Origin: Magnolia sinica
Lineage: Eukaryota > Streptophyta > Magnoliopsida > Magnoliales > Magnoliaceae
Direction: 5' to 3'
NCBI RefSeq assembly: GCF_029962835.1
Contig: NC_080577.1
Span: forward strand, 2,852,001 to 2,916,000
DNA: 64,000 bases
Every line of letters begins with the position of its first letter. Position 1 is the stretch's first letter. The notes beneath the pieces are model-generated. The model had not been told where the DNA came from, searched no databases, and saw only the letters and a list, made by a program, of their open reading frames with translations. Below, in pieces: positions 1 to 10,402 of this stretch. Position numbers and translations under genes: made by a program.

Positions 1-540
1 CTAAAGCTGTGGTCCCACCGTGTGACATCTAATCCGTCCATCAGTTGCATTAGCTCATTTGAGGACTGAGCCCAAAAATTAGGCATATCCAAAACTCAAG
101 TGGGTCCCACCACAGGAGGCAATGGAGATGAGGACGCCCACCAATGAAACCTTCAACAGGCCACTGTGATATTTATACGCCATCCAAATCGTTCATAAGA
201 TGATTTCCTACGGGATAATGACAAAAAACAAATATGAGATTGATCATGGCCCCAAGAACGCTTAAACGGTGGGTCCCTACTCATGGCTCAGTGGTAGACC
301 TGGTCGGTTTCAACGCTTACGTCATGGCCTCGAGTACCCATGCGATGTGCGTGTGTGCATTAAAAAAAATGTTTAAATGGTTGGCGCTGCCACCCCACGT
401 TTTCCTGCGGTGTGGCCCACTTGAGTTATGTATCTTACACGAGTTTAGGCCTCAATGTACTGAAATGGTCTGGCAGGACAATGGACGGAGGAATGTCACA
501 CAGACATGACGGTGGGCCACAGAGGTTTTTGTTGCTGGGG
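1..540. repeat. Palindromic GTGGGGCCCACC-type MITE copy, cut by the window edge
   Basis: The first arm has the family's typical phrases (wording like 'gtcccaccgtgtgacatc', 'gtgggtcccaccacagg'). The second arm carries their inverse ('ggtgtggcccacttgag', 'atggacgg', 'gtgggccacagagg'). A SINE sits between the arms at 271-370. The copy probably starts before the window. There is no coding capacity. Confidence 0.55.
271..370 (+). mobile_element. tRNA-derived SINE (copy A)
   Basis: About 100 bp. It has a tRNA-like A box (around 'ggctcagtggtagac'), a B-box-like stretch ('cctcgagtaccc'), a GT-rich run and an A-tail. It is flanked by an imperfect 11-bp duplication, gcttaaacggt (260-270) and gtttaaatggt (371-381), with two C/T differences. 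That marks a retroposed insertion inside the older palindromic repeat. Confidence 0.7.
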
Positions 541-1109
541 CTGCCTACAACAATTGCTGGAAATTCGAGTCCGACTCCACCACGCGTGGATCAATATTAG
601 AGATGCTTTCAGCTGGTGAAGCTAGTCTGCATACATGTATGCATCCTTTATTATATTTCTAAAAAAAAATAAGATGTAGGGAGAGTCAACGTTCATGTAT
701 GCTCACCTTATTATATTTTTACGAAGGAAAAAGAAAAGAAAAGAATCAAAGGTGTAAATGCATGCATCGAAATCATCTTGTACTCTTAGATGGGCCATAC
801 ACAAAATATGATCCGGAAAATCGTAGCCATTCATTTGGAGGTCTATAGGGAGGGGCAAATGGACGGTCAATTGAAGTCTCATTGACCAATTAAAAGAGTC
901 CTCTGGTTGGAGGATCAGGAAGAGCCCAATGTATATCAATTTCGTCTTATAGTGCATGGCCTTCTTTGGGCCATATCGCAAAATTTATAGATTGGACGGT
1001 CCTGATTATTGGATTGGAAGATATTTAGGAAGAAAAATGAACGGTCAAAGAGACTTCGGATTACTTTTCCGTGATCATTTATTTTCTTTCACCTGATCTA
1101 ATAGAATGG

Positions 1110-1211
1110 GTTTTTTTTTTTTTTTTTTCACACGCGCACACACCCCACACACTCACGAACCCTTGACCGGGAGTTGAAACTCCTTAGAGTCTACCACCCG
1201 AGCAAGGACCC
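1110..1211 (-). mobile_element. tRNA-derived SINE (copy B)
   Basis: On the minus strand this reads tRNA-like A box ('tgctcgggtggtagactc'), B box ('gggttcgtgag'), a GT-rich stretch and an 18-base A-tail, seen as poly-T at 1111-1128. A 12-bp target-site duplication with one mismatch flanks it: ctaatagaatgg (1098-1109) and ctaatggaatgg (1212-1223). This is the best-defined copy and fixes both ends of the family. Confidence 0.8.
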
Positions 1212-1223
1212 CTAATGGAATGG

Positions 1224-1828
1224 TTAGACCGGTCTATTTTTGCGTGAAAATCGGAACATGGACCATCCAGTCATCCGATCATCTTTACACGTGCCTCCCA
1301 ACACCCACGGTACAATATAAGTTTGCAAGCCTGAGTTTGTTTTACTACGTGTCACCCCACTGGGGCCCACACGCTGACAAGATCTGATGATCGGAACTGT
1401 CCATATTATGGATGCTACTCTCTGGGACCACAATGAGAAACTTAGGCTGAAAAGGTAGGTCTAACTAATATAGAACATTCGAAGACCATTTTCAATGGCT
1501 TGGATTCAATTTCAAAGATCAAAGTTCCGTATACCTTGAGAAGCTCTATTATTGTACCATGGCTTATTTTCTATACTCAATAGAAGATGGACAGTTCCAA
1601 TCCTGGATCCATTTATGCGTTTAAGCCCTAATGAGCTAGCGACCCTTCTCTCATCCACTCGGCAGGATGAACGGTGGATCGGGACGGCACCCTACCAGGA
1701 ACGTTCTATGGTTGAAACTTCAACCAAAACCGATGACTCTACTCCTCCGATTGCTTGACTTCAAATGGATGTTTATAAAAAGAAATAAACGGTTGATAGT
1801 TCACATTCGTGGGTGAAGATGAAAGGAA
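1224..1828. other. Intergenic DNA, nothing assigned
   Basis: Short reading frames on both strands show no recognisable domain, splice context or codon pattern. I see no RNA gene. Confidence 0.5.
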
Positions 1829-1831
1829 GTG

Positions 1832-1930
1832 ATAGATGAACGGTGGAGATCCACCGTGTACCCTTCCACGTATGTGATAGAATGGAGATACACCATGTAC
1901 CCTTCCACGTATGTGATGGAATGGGAGCTG
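1832..1930. repeat. 39-bp tandem repeat, about 2.5 units
   Basis: Units around 'gtacccttccacgtatgtga' repeat with a 39-bp period (ggagat at 1845 and 1884). Because 39 is a multiple of three, short frames stay open across the repeat on both strands. That explains the overlapping small reading frames here, which are not genes. Confidence 0.75.
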
Positions 1931-2174
1931 CATCATCATATTACGAGAGAACCTGCTCGATCGTATTATTTTGCAACTGTTGCGTGTTCTACTTTTACAA
2001 TTCGAAGAAGCTCAGTTCGTACTCCGACTGCTTTTGTTTTCTTTGTTTTGTTTCAGTTTTGTATGGACGATATGTGCCTACTGTTTGTACGTTTTACTTT
2101 TTGGTCCACAGTGAATTTGGAATGAAATGATTTGGGGAGTCTGCTTTAATCCTGATGGGACCTCAAGTAACGTA

Positions 2175-2333
2175 GCTTGGTTTTTATTAATTAGGCAAAA
2201 GTGATTAACTAACTTTAAGTTAAAAAAAATCTTATAAATAATATTCAAGTAAACTTACTTATCTCCAATAAGTTATTTATTTACTACTACAAGTAGAAAA
2301 AGGTAACGTATTTGGTGGTGTCCAAATTGCCCT
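2175..2333. mobile_element. Possible small Tourist-like MITE remnant
   Basis: AT-rich sequence resembling the element at 57648-57841 (shared wording such as 'aagtgattaa', 'aaaaaggtaac', 'atttggtggtgtcc'). It ends near 'tccaaattgccc' followed by TTA, as Harbinger/Tourist elements do. The left end is not clear. Confidence 0.4.
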
Positions 2334-2497
2334 TAAATTATTTTTGGTACATATTTACAATGCTTCAAAATGCAATCTCGTGTGGAGAAACTTTACTCTT
2401 ATAATTATCATTTAAAATGCCTCATCAAAGATAATCATTTTCAAACCAAGGAACTTTTTCAAAAAAGAGGTTTACCGTTGTTTGAGCTCTACTCAAT

Positions 2498-2631
2498 TGG
2501 GTCCTTGCTTATGGGTCATTACCCTTACCTTGGTGGTAGGCTCACAAGAGTTTAAACACCGAGGCGTTCTAGTACCTATATGTGGTGAAATCCCACTACA
2601 GTGTATGTGTGTGTTAAAAAAAAAAAAAAAA
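2498..2631 (+). mobile_element. tRNA-derived SINE (copy C)
   Basis: Same family as copies A and B. It contains 'ggtggtaggctcacaagag', a decayed B box near 'ttctagtaccta', the family phrase 'tggtgaaatcccacta', a GT run and a 15-base A-tail. The 5' part has extra sequence ('ggtccttgcttatgggtc'). No clean target-site duplication is visible. Confidence 0.65.
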
Positions 2632-2640
2632 CCCTAAACT

Positions 2641-2699
2641 GATCCTTGCTTACAGCTTAGTGGTAAACTCGTAAGAATTTCAAGGCTATGAATTAGATA
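2641..2699 (+). mobile_element. 5' fragment of the same SINE family (copy D)
   Basis: Starts 'gatccttgcttacagcttag', the SINE's usual first bases and A box, and fades out before the B box. It directly follows the A-tail of copy C, so it may be a second insertion or a broken tandem copy. Confidence 0.55.
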
Positions 2700-3084
2700 A
2701 CCATATAATGGTATTTATTTTTCATGAGGCCGGTATCTACAGTTGGAACTATTTATTTGAACGACTTGAATGCCGCGTATGTAATTTCTCATTAACTTCT
2801 AATTACCCGCTCATCATCCACCACACTCTACCAAATTATCAAAGTCTTTGTCCATGATACTGGGGTATAGATCCGCAAGCAAAAGCGCATTAATAGACGG
2901 TTGGGTTCATTCAAGCCGGTTATGTAGGCACATTTGTGGTAATCAGGGATCTCGTAAGCCACCATTTGAGGTGGTCCACCGGTACTTCCGTTTACCCGAA
3001 AACAGTGTCTCTGGACTGAAGTACCATTTGTCCGGAACTGGAATTGTCTACACCGCAAGTGTTACTTGGCACGAGAAACACCTA

Positions 3085-3500
3085 AACTTTGTAGGGTCCA
3101 CCATGATTTATATGTAAAATCCACTCCATCCATCAGGTGAGAACCATTATTTCAAATGTAAAGACACACAAAATTCTAGATTAAAAACTCATGCAGGCTA
3201 AAGCAACGGTAACTATGTAAATTTGATCACTCAGTGTGGCCTGCATAAGTTGTATATCTGGCTGAATTTTTCATTTATTATTCACACTGGTGAATTACAC
3301 GTGATTAACGGGTTTGATGAAATGAAAATATCATGGTGCCCCACAAAATCATACTATTGTCATCCCATCCCATTGTTCCACGTGGTGTGGACCATCCGAG
3401 TTATTGATCTACCTTATTTTTGTTGTCAGTACCCAGCATTGACGATGGAACCTGATAGATTGAGTGGATTGTATAAATACAACATGTGGGCTCCACAGAC
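3085..3500. repeat. Diverged palindromic MITE copy
   Basis: The left arm has 'gggtccaccatgatttatat' and 'ccactccatccatcagg'. The right arm has 'acgtggtgtggaccatccg' and 'tgtgggctccacagacc', inversions of the left-arm phrases. The ends are not defined. Confidence 0.45.
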
Positions 3501-3589
3501 CTGGATGTTTTATGCACTGGGTAAAACAGGTGTTCTAATACCGGACTCCAGTGGAGTCCGTTTGTCCTCATCCGTCCACTTTGCAGTAA

Positions 3590-4480
3590 ATGGCTGACAA
3601 AAGCTATCATCTCTGTCCACGTCAGCACCATACCCAAACCATCTCACAGCTGTAACCGAGATTCTCTCGTCATCAAAAGCCTACGGCTACGGACGCTCGT
3701 CAGCATCTTAAGGTGGGCCCGGATGCACGTGTCACCACAGACGCCTCGCAGCTACTCGGTCCCACCGGCCGGCTCGTGCGCCCGGATACCTTAGAGGAGG
3801 ATGACCGAAAACTGACACATACGTCTAGCGAAGTCCTTTCTTCCTCTGTATTTTTGCTGCAAGCTGTCAATCGCTGGCGGTAGATTTCCGCACGTGAGGA
3901 GGTGCTGCCACTGGTTCTACAGCAGTCGATGCGTTGCTGTCACACAATCACAGAGAAGATTTCTTTTTGGTAATTACCACTCGGGAATTCTCCGATCCTC
4001 GGCTCGAGCTTTTGCACAGTGACACAGATAAATTGGGAACAGACTCTCTGAGCTCGGTGTACACCTAGATCCCGTACGCGCAAGTTTCAGCCTTCCGGGC
4101 GGGAATCTCAACAGCCTTTCGAAATTCCAAATGAGAGTTTAGGGATTCCCGGATTTTGAAATGCTCGCGAGAAAATTATGTATGAACCACCTCTCGAGCC
4201 TCGTGGTGCGCACTGAAGTCATTCTCAAATGAATGAAGGGCAAAATTGGAAAGTGAAAATCTACATGGGAGCCTATGTCGCAACTTGCAAGTCAATAGTA
4301 CATGAGTCGATTGGGTCAGCAACTCGGTCCAGTTTGAACTTAGATCGAGCACGGGCGGTAATTTCACAAACACATGGAATATACTTTTAAGTTTTTACTG
4401 TACGTAAAGCAATAATACCTATTTAGAGGTATTTCATTCAACACTTTGTAGCATTATCAAAATTTAAAAAAATAGTATTT
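3590..4480. other. Unassigned GC/CpG-richer stretch
   Basis: Richer in CpG than its surroundings between about 3640 and 4110, with ACGT-core motifs ('gcacgtgtc', 'gcacgtgagg'). No long reading frame, TATA box or convincing exon is visible. It could be a promoter or non-coding exon of an unseen gene, or simply low-copy intergenic DNA. Confidence 0.3.
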
Positions 4481-4798
4481 GTTTCATATACACACCTCCT
4501 TTGCCATCAGCCAATACTTCATTAAATCATTTCATCGAATACTTGGTGAAACATCAGTATCAAAGTAACCGAATCGCCAAATTAGTTCAACCCGAGATCG
4601 ATCCGAGTTGGGGTTTCATCCGATCCAAGTCGAGCTCAGGGAAACTCAAAATCAGTTTGAAGGTTTTTTAAGCTCAAAAACCGAGTTGAATTGAGCTAAC
4701 CGAGCTAACTCAGTCTAAAGCCGTAGAACTTGCAACCTGAGCGCTATCGATCTAGGATCGGATTCTTCCGGGCCCAGGCCCAATCCTAGTTACAGGCA

Positions 4799-5087
4799 GG
4801 TGTATGCAAACCTTTCCATGCACCTGGTTGCATCTCAGGGCAACCTATTCATAGGCTGCCCTGAAAAAAATGTACTGATCGGATTATCCGAACCATCCAA
4901 TTAGTGGCATGCGAAAATGGATGGACAATATAGTTCTAGAAGATAGGCTATATGTTTAGGACCATCCTAATGCACTGATTTTTTCCCCAAAAGAGTAACA
5001 GTGGATTTAATCTACGGCTCAGATACCTGATGTGAATTCTAGAAGATAGGCTGTATGTTTAGGCGCATGGGAAGGTTTCCATACACT
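4799..5087. mobile_element. Small MITE with 24-bp inverted ends
   Basis: The left end gtgtatgcaaacctttccat (from 4800) is the inverse of the right end 'gcatgggaaggtttccatac' (about 5065-5086), with about four mismatches. The flanks ttacaggcag and tgacaggcga match at 7 of 10 bases, which would suit a Mutator-like 9-10-bp target duplication. Inside, 'ctagaagataggctatatgt' occurs twice (about 4937 and 5039). Confidence 0.6.
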
Positions 5088-5404
5088 GACAGGCGACAAT
5101 TTCTATCCTGACATCTGTGTACATCCAAAAAGTGCCATCCTCACCATGAGGATAGCCTTTCTGAAATTCACCCATCATGTGGGCTACACCTATATATTTC
5201 ATTATATAAACAAATATCTATGATGAGTGGATCGGAATGATTTGATCAATTGCTGAACCTCATGGTGGACCCAACTTAGTGGACGGTTTGGATACTATGC
5301 ACACATGACCGGTTGGAACTTATCGGTGTTGATCCAACCGATTGTGTACGAGCATTCCCTTTCACCTTTATAACTTGCAGAGAAATGTTCCCGTGCTATG
5401 GCCG

Positions 5405-5670
5405 CTGAGCACTTCTAAGTTATAGTGCTCCTAGTTGCATCAGCTCACTTGGACAGTCCAGTCAATGGATCTAAACCGTCCATCAAGTCAAGAACACATT
5501 TCATAAGCTACATGGAAAAAATAAGCAGATTGGTTGATTTAATCCATCTTTGATTTGACCTTAGTTTTGCAGCCGTCCTTATGCATTGAACCTAATGAAC
5601 AGTTTAGATCAAGGAATGGATTGTCTAAGTGTCTCAGTCCAATTAGAAGCACTAATGTAACTTGAGCACT
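5405..5670. repeat. Possible MITE with subterminal inverted repeats
   Basis: 'tgagcacttctaagttatag' on the left is loosely mirrored by 'gaagcactaatgtaacttga' on the right. 'gtccatcaagtcaag' and related phrases fit a small palindromic element. Ends and target duplication were not found. Confidence 0.35.
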
Positions 5671-5689
5671 GGCCTCAGAGGCTTAGATA

Positions 5690-6442
5690 GAAATTCCATA
5701 CTCATCTTTTTCAAGCCTGGCCCAAAAGCTAAATGGACTGGCCTGAACCATTTGCAACCCTAGTTGCAAATACGCCCGCTCCAACCCATAAGCCAGGGAC
5801 CCCAGTCCAATGCCAACCCAGCCGACTATAAAAATGTGCCCTGGCTCGATTGGTCCACTATAAAAAAAATCTCCCAACATTGTTTACCATATAGAATTTC
5901 TTACTATGCCCAATGCCATGTGTTAATAATAATATCTACGAATAGATTTTAAGATAGTCTTACATATATTAAGAAAATTGTTATATAAAAGTTTTATATA
6001 CGTTAGTCTTGCTTTTAATAAGAGTTATATATAAATTAGTATTGCTTTAGATAGATTTCAAATTAAGAAAACTTATATTCATAAATATTTTTGTTTGATT
6101 GTAAATTATGAATGAAATCACTTATTACATAAGTGGTTGGGTAATTATAGATAAAAATTAACTTCTTATCAGCCTCGGCCAGAATTGGACACGTTATTAA
6201 AATACTCAGCAATTTGGCTAGTTGTAGATAAAACTTACTTTTTGTTACACACCCACGCACATTCATACAACTGTAGTTTTTCACTAGAATGAGTACTTTA
6301 ACCCATGGCCCCGTGTTGTTACTCTTAGAAGTCTATTATTGAGGCATGAGTAAGGACCTAGACAAAAATTAAATTCTTATCAAGCCCCGTCAAAGATAGA
6401 CTTATGATTAAAAAACTTGCAAATATCAAGGATCAGGATCAG
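5690..6442. other. AT-rich intergenic DNA, nothing assigned
   Basis: Mostly low-complexity AT-rich sequence (about 5920-6280). Small frames lack any recognisable motif. Confidence 0.5.
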
Positions 6443-6455
6443 GTTATACTAAGTT

Positions 6456-6596
6456 GATCCTTACAGTTACTCTGATGGTAGACTCTCAGGAGTTTCAACA
6501 CCGGGTCTAAGGTTTGAGTATCCATAGGTGGTGAAATCATACTACGGTGTGAGTGTGTGTGGGGGTGTGTTAAAAAAAAAAAAAAGAAAAAAAAAA
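6456..6596 (+). mobile_element. tRNA-derived SINE (copy E)
   Basis: Starts 'gatccttacagttactctga', has the A-box region, a B-box-like 'ggtttgagtatcc', the phrase 'ggtggtgaaatcatac', a long GT/G run and a composite A-tail. A 13-bp imperfect target duplication flanks it: gttatactaagtt (6443-6455) and gtcatgctaagtt (6597-6609), with two transitions. Confidence 0.75.
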
Positions 6597-6609
6597 GTCA
6601 TGCTAAGTT

Positions 6610-8016
6610 TGGCTTGACTTGACATGAATGACTTACGTGAAACTCATCCCAATCTTAAAACCATGACGCCAAGTGGACCACCCATCCGGCCCTTAGGCCC
6701 AAGCTTCACCTAATTACTTATGAGTCTTCAAAAGATGCACACACGTCAAACTCGAAAGACTTTGCCTCCACCAAGCTCGGCCCAATGCAAGATGGAGCAT
6801 CCAGGGCCTAGGCCAGCTCAGCCCACTTGCAACATAGTTACGGGCATGTGGAATGCCAGAAAGGCCCGTTTTGGATGAACTTGCAAGTTGGGATGTTCTT
6901 ATGAACCTGATGTTCTCCGTTTAAAAAGAGACCTATACTTCTTATAATCATATACTAAGCAATCCATCTCTACAATTTTCTTATGGGTGTGATGTTCTCC
7001 ATTTATCTATCTGGTGCTTGTGGCAGCCCGCCCTGTAATTGTAGCTTGAGACATACCATAATGCCTATTTTAAATCTCAAGGCTAATTTAATTTTGGCCT
7101 AAAGTACCCAGTAACCCTCTCAACTGGGGAGAGTCATTTGATACTCTGATGTTGTGATGGTTCATATACATGCATTTGGAAATTGTACAAGTGACGCATG
7201 CAACTCAAATTTACAAATCAAGGGACCCACGTAGACTAGTAGATTAGTCACAAACCCCCAAAATCTGATTGACTGCACCATAACTGCCTTTGATTAGTTG
7301 ACATTTATTCGTTGAATCCATGCTGTTGATCTTTTGCATTTTGATCGTTCTTCAGGTGTCCAATCGAGCAGTTAGGAGAACAGTTCGCTGTAATTTTGGT
7401 TTAGAACTTATCGAAAGTGGGCCCCACTATTTGGATGGCTTCGGATTATTCACATGCATGACACGTACAATTTCTGAGTGTGCTCGTGGGAACGATCTCC
7501 CTGGTAATGTATCAGAGTCCACCAACTTAGGCACTAGGTGGAAGTGGCTAATGATCACATGTTTGTGGCCACCTAATTTTTGTAATACTTTCAAGTTTCA
7601 GTGCATCCGTTAATCTTGGTGGGGCATACCTGATGACTGGGTTGGATGACATATACAAAACACGGTGAACTCCCCATTCCCTCTATAAGTTTCTATAGTT
7701 TGCATCTCCTCTGCAATGCCCTCAATTGCTCCATTTGGTGCGGCCCACCTAAATTCTGAATCGGGATGGGTAGGCCTAACATTGGGGCGCATATAATGAA
7801 TGGGTCAGATTGCACTCGCACATGATGGTGGGCCCATCCAGCCTATTTTAGGCTGGGTTTGGGCTTAGTCTACAGGCCTATGGGTTAGGTCTTCAGTGTA
7901 CTTTCACGCAAAGGTGCAAGTGTCATTGGAAGCTGGTATGTATTGCCAGTACGTAGCAATATCGGCTGTATGGACCTGATGTGGGGTGGCATTGGTGGTG
8001 AATGAGGTCAATTTGG
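6610..8016. other. Intergenic DNA with unclassified repeat fragments
   Basis: 'Ggcccaagc'-type stretches (about 6660-6830 and 7835-7890) resemble other repeats in the window. Single GTGGGCCCC-like motifs occur near 7418 and 7829. I see no gene or RNA gene. Confidence 0.45.
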
Positions 8017-8820
8017 AGGTGTACGTGAACCGTGCTAGCTCGGTTTGCTTGCTCGACTCGACTCGAAAAAGCTTGATTTGACTCGGTTCGAAGCTGAATT
8101 CGAGCCGAGTTGAGCTGATTTTTTTAGCTCGAAAATGAGTTTGAGCCGAGTTCAAGTTGGCCCAACTCGATTCGACTCGAATCAAACCCAGCTTGAATCG
8201 AGCTCAGATCAAACTAATTCAATGACTTGATTACTTTGATATTGAAGTTGCTCACAAAGTGTTTGATGAAATGACTCAATGAAGTGTAGCTAATAGTAAG
8301 GAAGGTATATACATGAAACAAATATCAATTTTTCTTAGTTTTTATGTTGCTTGGAAGGGGTTTGATAAAGTAATTGTAAAACCACCTTATAAGGACTTTA
8401 TCTCACTCATTTTAAATCTATTGTGGAAAACACATAAAAGCTTTCATTGCAGGGTGAATGAGAATCAATGACAACTTGGGGCTCATTGTCATAGCAGATT
8501 TTTAGGAGCAAATGAGAGATTTTATGAGATATGATTATGGTTTGACCTTAAAGGGTGGATAAGTCCTATTAGATAGCTTTGAAAATTCAAGATCAAAACA
8601 AGAAGCACCTAGCCATAAGCTATAGCACCATCATCTCAGGCGATTCACAGCTTCAGAAAACATACAATGGGATTTTGAGGTGTTTGTGGAAATGTTGCAC
8701 AGGCAAGTTTGACTTTATCTTAGCTCGAACTCAGCTCGAACTGGCCTGAGTTGAGCTAGCCAACTAGGCTCGAGGATTGAGCTAAGGTTAGAGTTGGATC
8801 GACTTGATGTACACCCCTAG
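8017..8820. mobile_element. hAT-like non-autonomous element
   Basis: The left end reads 'ggtgtacgtgaaccgtgcta' and the right end '...cgacttgatgtacacccctag', whose inverse 'ctaggggtgtacatcaagtc' is a typical hAT-style terminus. 'gctcgactcgactcg' and 'gagctcagctcgaact' phrases, common in such plant elements, fill both subterminal regions. There is no transposase frame and I see no clear 8-bp duplication. Confidence 0.45.
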
Positions 8821-9519
8821 ATGTCATACCCGATGGGCTGATTTAAAACCCTCGTTTCAGGCTATACAATAGATTGGGCTTGGTTTCGTTTCGAGTGCAC
8901 CCTTGGGCCTGATGTAACCTGGCCTACTTATATAATATTTAATACAATTTTGCTAATTTCACACGTATGGGAGCCGTACACATTCACATGGTGGTATATG
9001 TTTCTTGATATGACACGTGAAGGAAATATGAGCTTTTCATCACGTGAGAAACCGTGTTTGAATTTTCTTTCATAAAAATCAGGCCATTTTACACCGCAAG
9101 TAGGCCACAAAATCTGAAAAATAAATCAATGGCTAATAAAATCGACCATCAGTTTACTTTGTGCCTTGTAGGGTACCTGAAGGATGAAATCGTCTAATTT
9201 GCTAAGCTTTATTTCTTATCTCATTTGAAAGCTCATATCTCACATACGCGTTTGCATGTGCACGTGTGGATGCAACAGCACGTAGATACCGTTGGCCGAG
9301 TATATTTTTAAAATTTTTTCCAAATTCGTGGTTAGGATCATCCCACAACTGTGGTTTCGAGGGTACTGTTAAATCATGAATGGCTCAAAATAATTACATG
9401 GGAGATTGGCTCGCCCTCATCATCCAACCAGCGGATAATTTTCATTTTGTTACTTTTGTGTCACTTGTATCTTGTTTAGAAGCTTAGACCCACCAAGCAG
9501 ATCACCTTATTAAAAAAAT
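8821..9519. other. Intergenic DNA, nothing assigned
   Basis: No long frame, RNA gene or terminal repeat recognised. Confidence 0.45.
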
Positions 9520-9916
9520 CAAACCAATCAACTCATCAAACGACCACAACCCTGTTTTCTGTGGTGTGGCCTACCTGATTGATGAGTTCACAGTAGGTGA
9601 TCATCACAGGTATTTTAGTCATCTGATCCCATGTTTGAGATAAATTTCTTGCTACGAATTCACGATGCATGTCCATATATATATCACGTATAAACCTTGT
9701 ACATGGATGGATGATACGAATAAACACATGCATTAACGTGAGGCCCTCAATTATAGTAGATTTTAAAATCACATCAACCCGCATGCAACGAAAAGTAATT
9801 ACATGGGACCTAAACTCAACCTATTACATCCTCCCCACATGCCGGGTGGAATTTGAACGGACCAAATGAAATTCTATCCCACCTAATCACATTTAATCGC
9901 CTGCACAAACGCCCCT
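9520..9916. mobile_element. Harbinger-like element remnant
   Basis: The right end 'gcctgcacaaacgcccc' followed by TTA, and the interior ('aattctatcccacctaatca', 'cacatgcattaacgtgaggc'), match the element at about 59428-59948. The left end is not visible, so this is probably one side of a decayed copy. Confidence 0.4.
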
Positions 9917-10265
9917 TAAATATCTATCAGCCATCCAGAACTTCCTGGACCCAAGAAAGTTTCATTGGTGGCCACCCGATTCATATTATTTATTGTGTGT
10001 GACCCACGTGAGTTTTGGATATGCTTCGTCTTCGGATTACGTCCTTACATTATATTTAGAAACTTACGAACGGAGTGGATGTTACGTGGACATCAGGGTG
10101 GGACCCACAAAAGCTTTAGGTTGTCGTACAGGGAGCATCGCCGACTCGGAAACCGGAATGCTCCTAAAATACGCCGGGTGCCTCCGCGACTATCCGTGCC
10201 CCTAATCTATCTTGCACCTCAACCGCTTCCCGCTGCCTCCCGATTACAAACAGACGGCAATCGGA

Positions 10266-10272
10266 TATAAAT
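10266..10272 (+). promoter_or_regulatory. Probable TATA box of the PTB gene
   Basis: TATAAAT lies about 30 bp upstream of the inferred transcription start near 10295, ahead of a 5' UTR-like exon that ends at a good splice donor. An older MITE fragment ('gtgggacccacaaaagcttt', about 10098) sits in the proximal promoter. Confidence 0.55.
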
Positions 10273-10294
10273 TCCCCCTAACAGCATAAACCTC

Positions 10295-10402
10295 AGAATC
10301 CAAAAACAGAAAAGAGGCGAAAAAGCTCCAGCGACTTTTCTATTTGCAACCCTTTTTCGGAGCCCTAGATCGAAAAAACGACGGGAGATTTCTCCGTTTC
10401 AG
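10295..10402 (+). other. Inferred 5' UTR exon 1 of the PTB gene
   Basis: Purine-rich then CT-rich leader ('ccctagatcgaaaaaacgac', 'gatttctccgtttcag') ending in CAG|gtgcgt at 10402/10403, a strong donor. The next good acceptor on the + strand before the PTB start codon is cattgttgcag at 10491. I infer that this exon joins 20492, so the leader is split by a first intron of about 10 kb. RNA evidence could instead show a nearer exon or another gene. Confidence 0.55.

Noticed and set aside
271-370. Functional tRNA genes at the SINE copies
   Set aside because: The copies have A- and B-box-like sequences, but no cloverleaf can be completed and each ends in a GT run and A-tail, so they are SINEs.
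9965-10270. 101-codon frame directly before the PTB exon 1
   Set aside because: Overlaps MITE-like sequence and the inferred TATA region; no domain seen.
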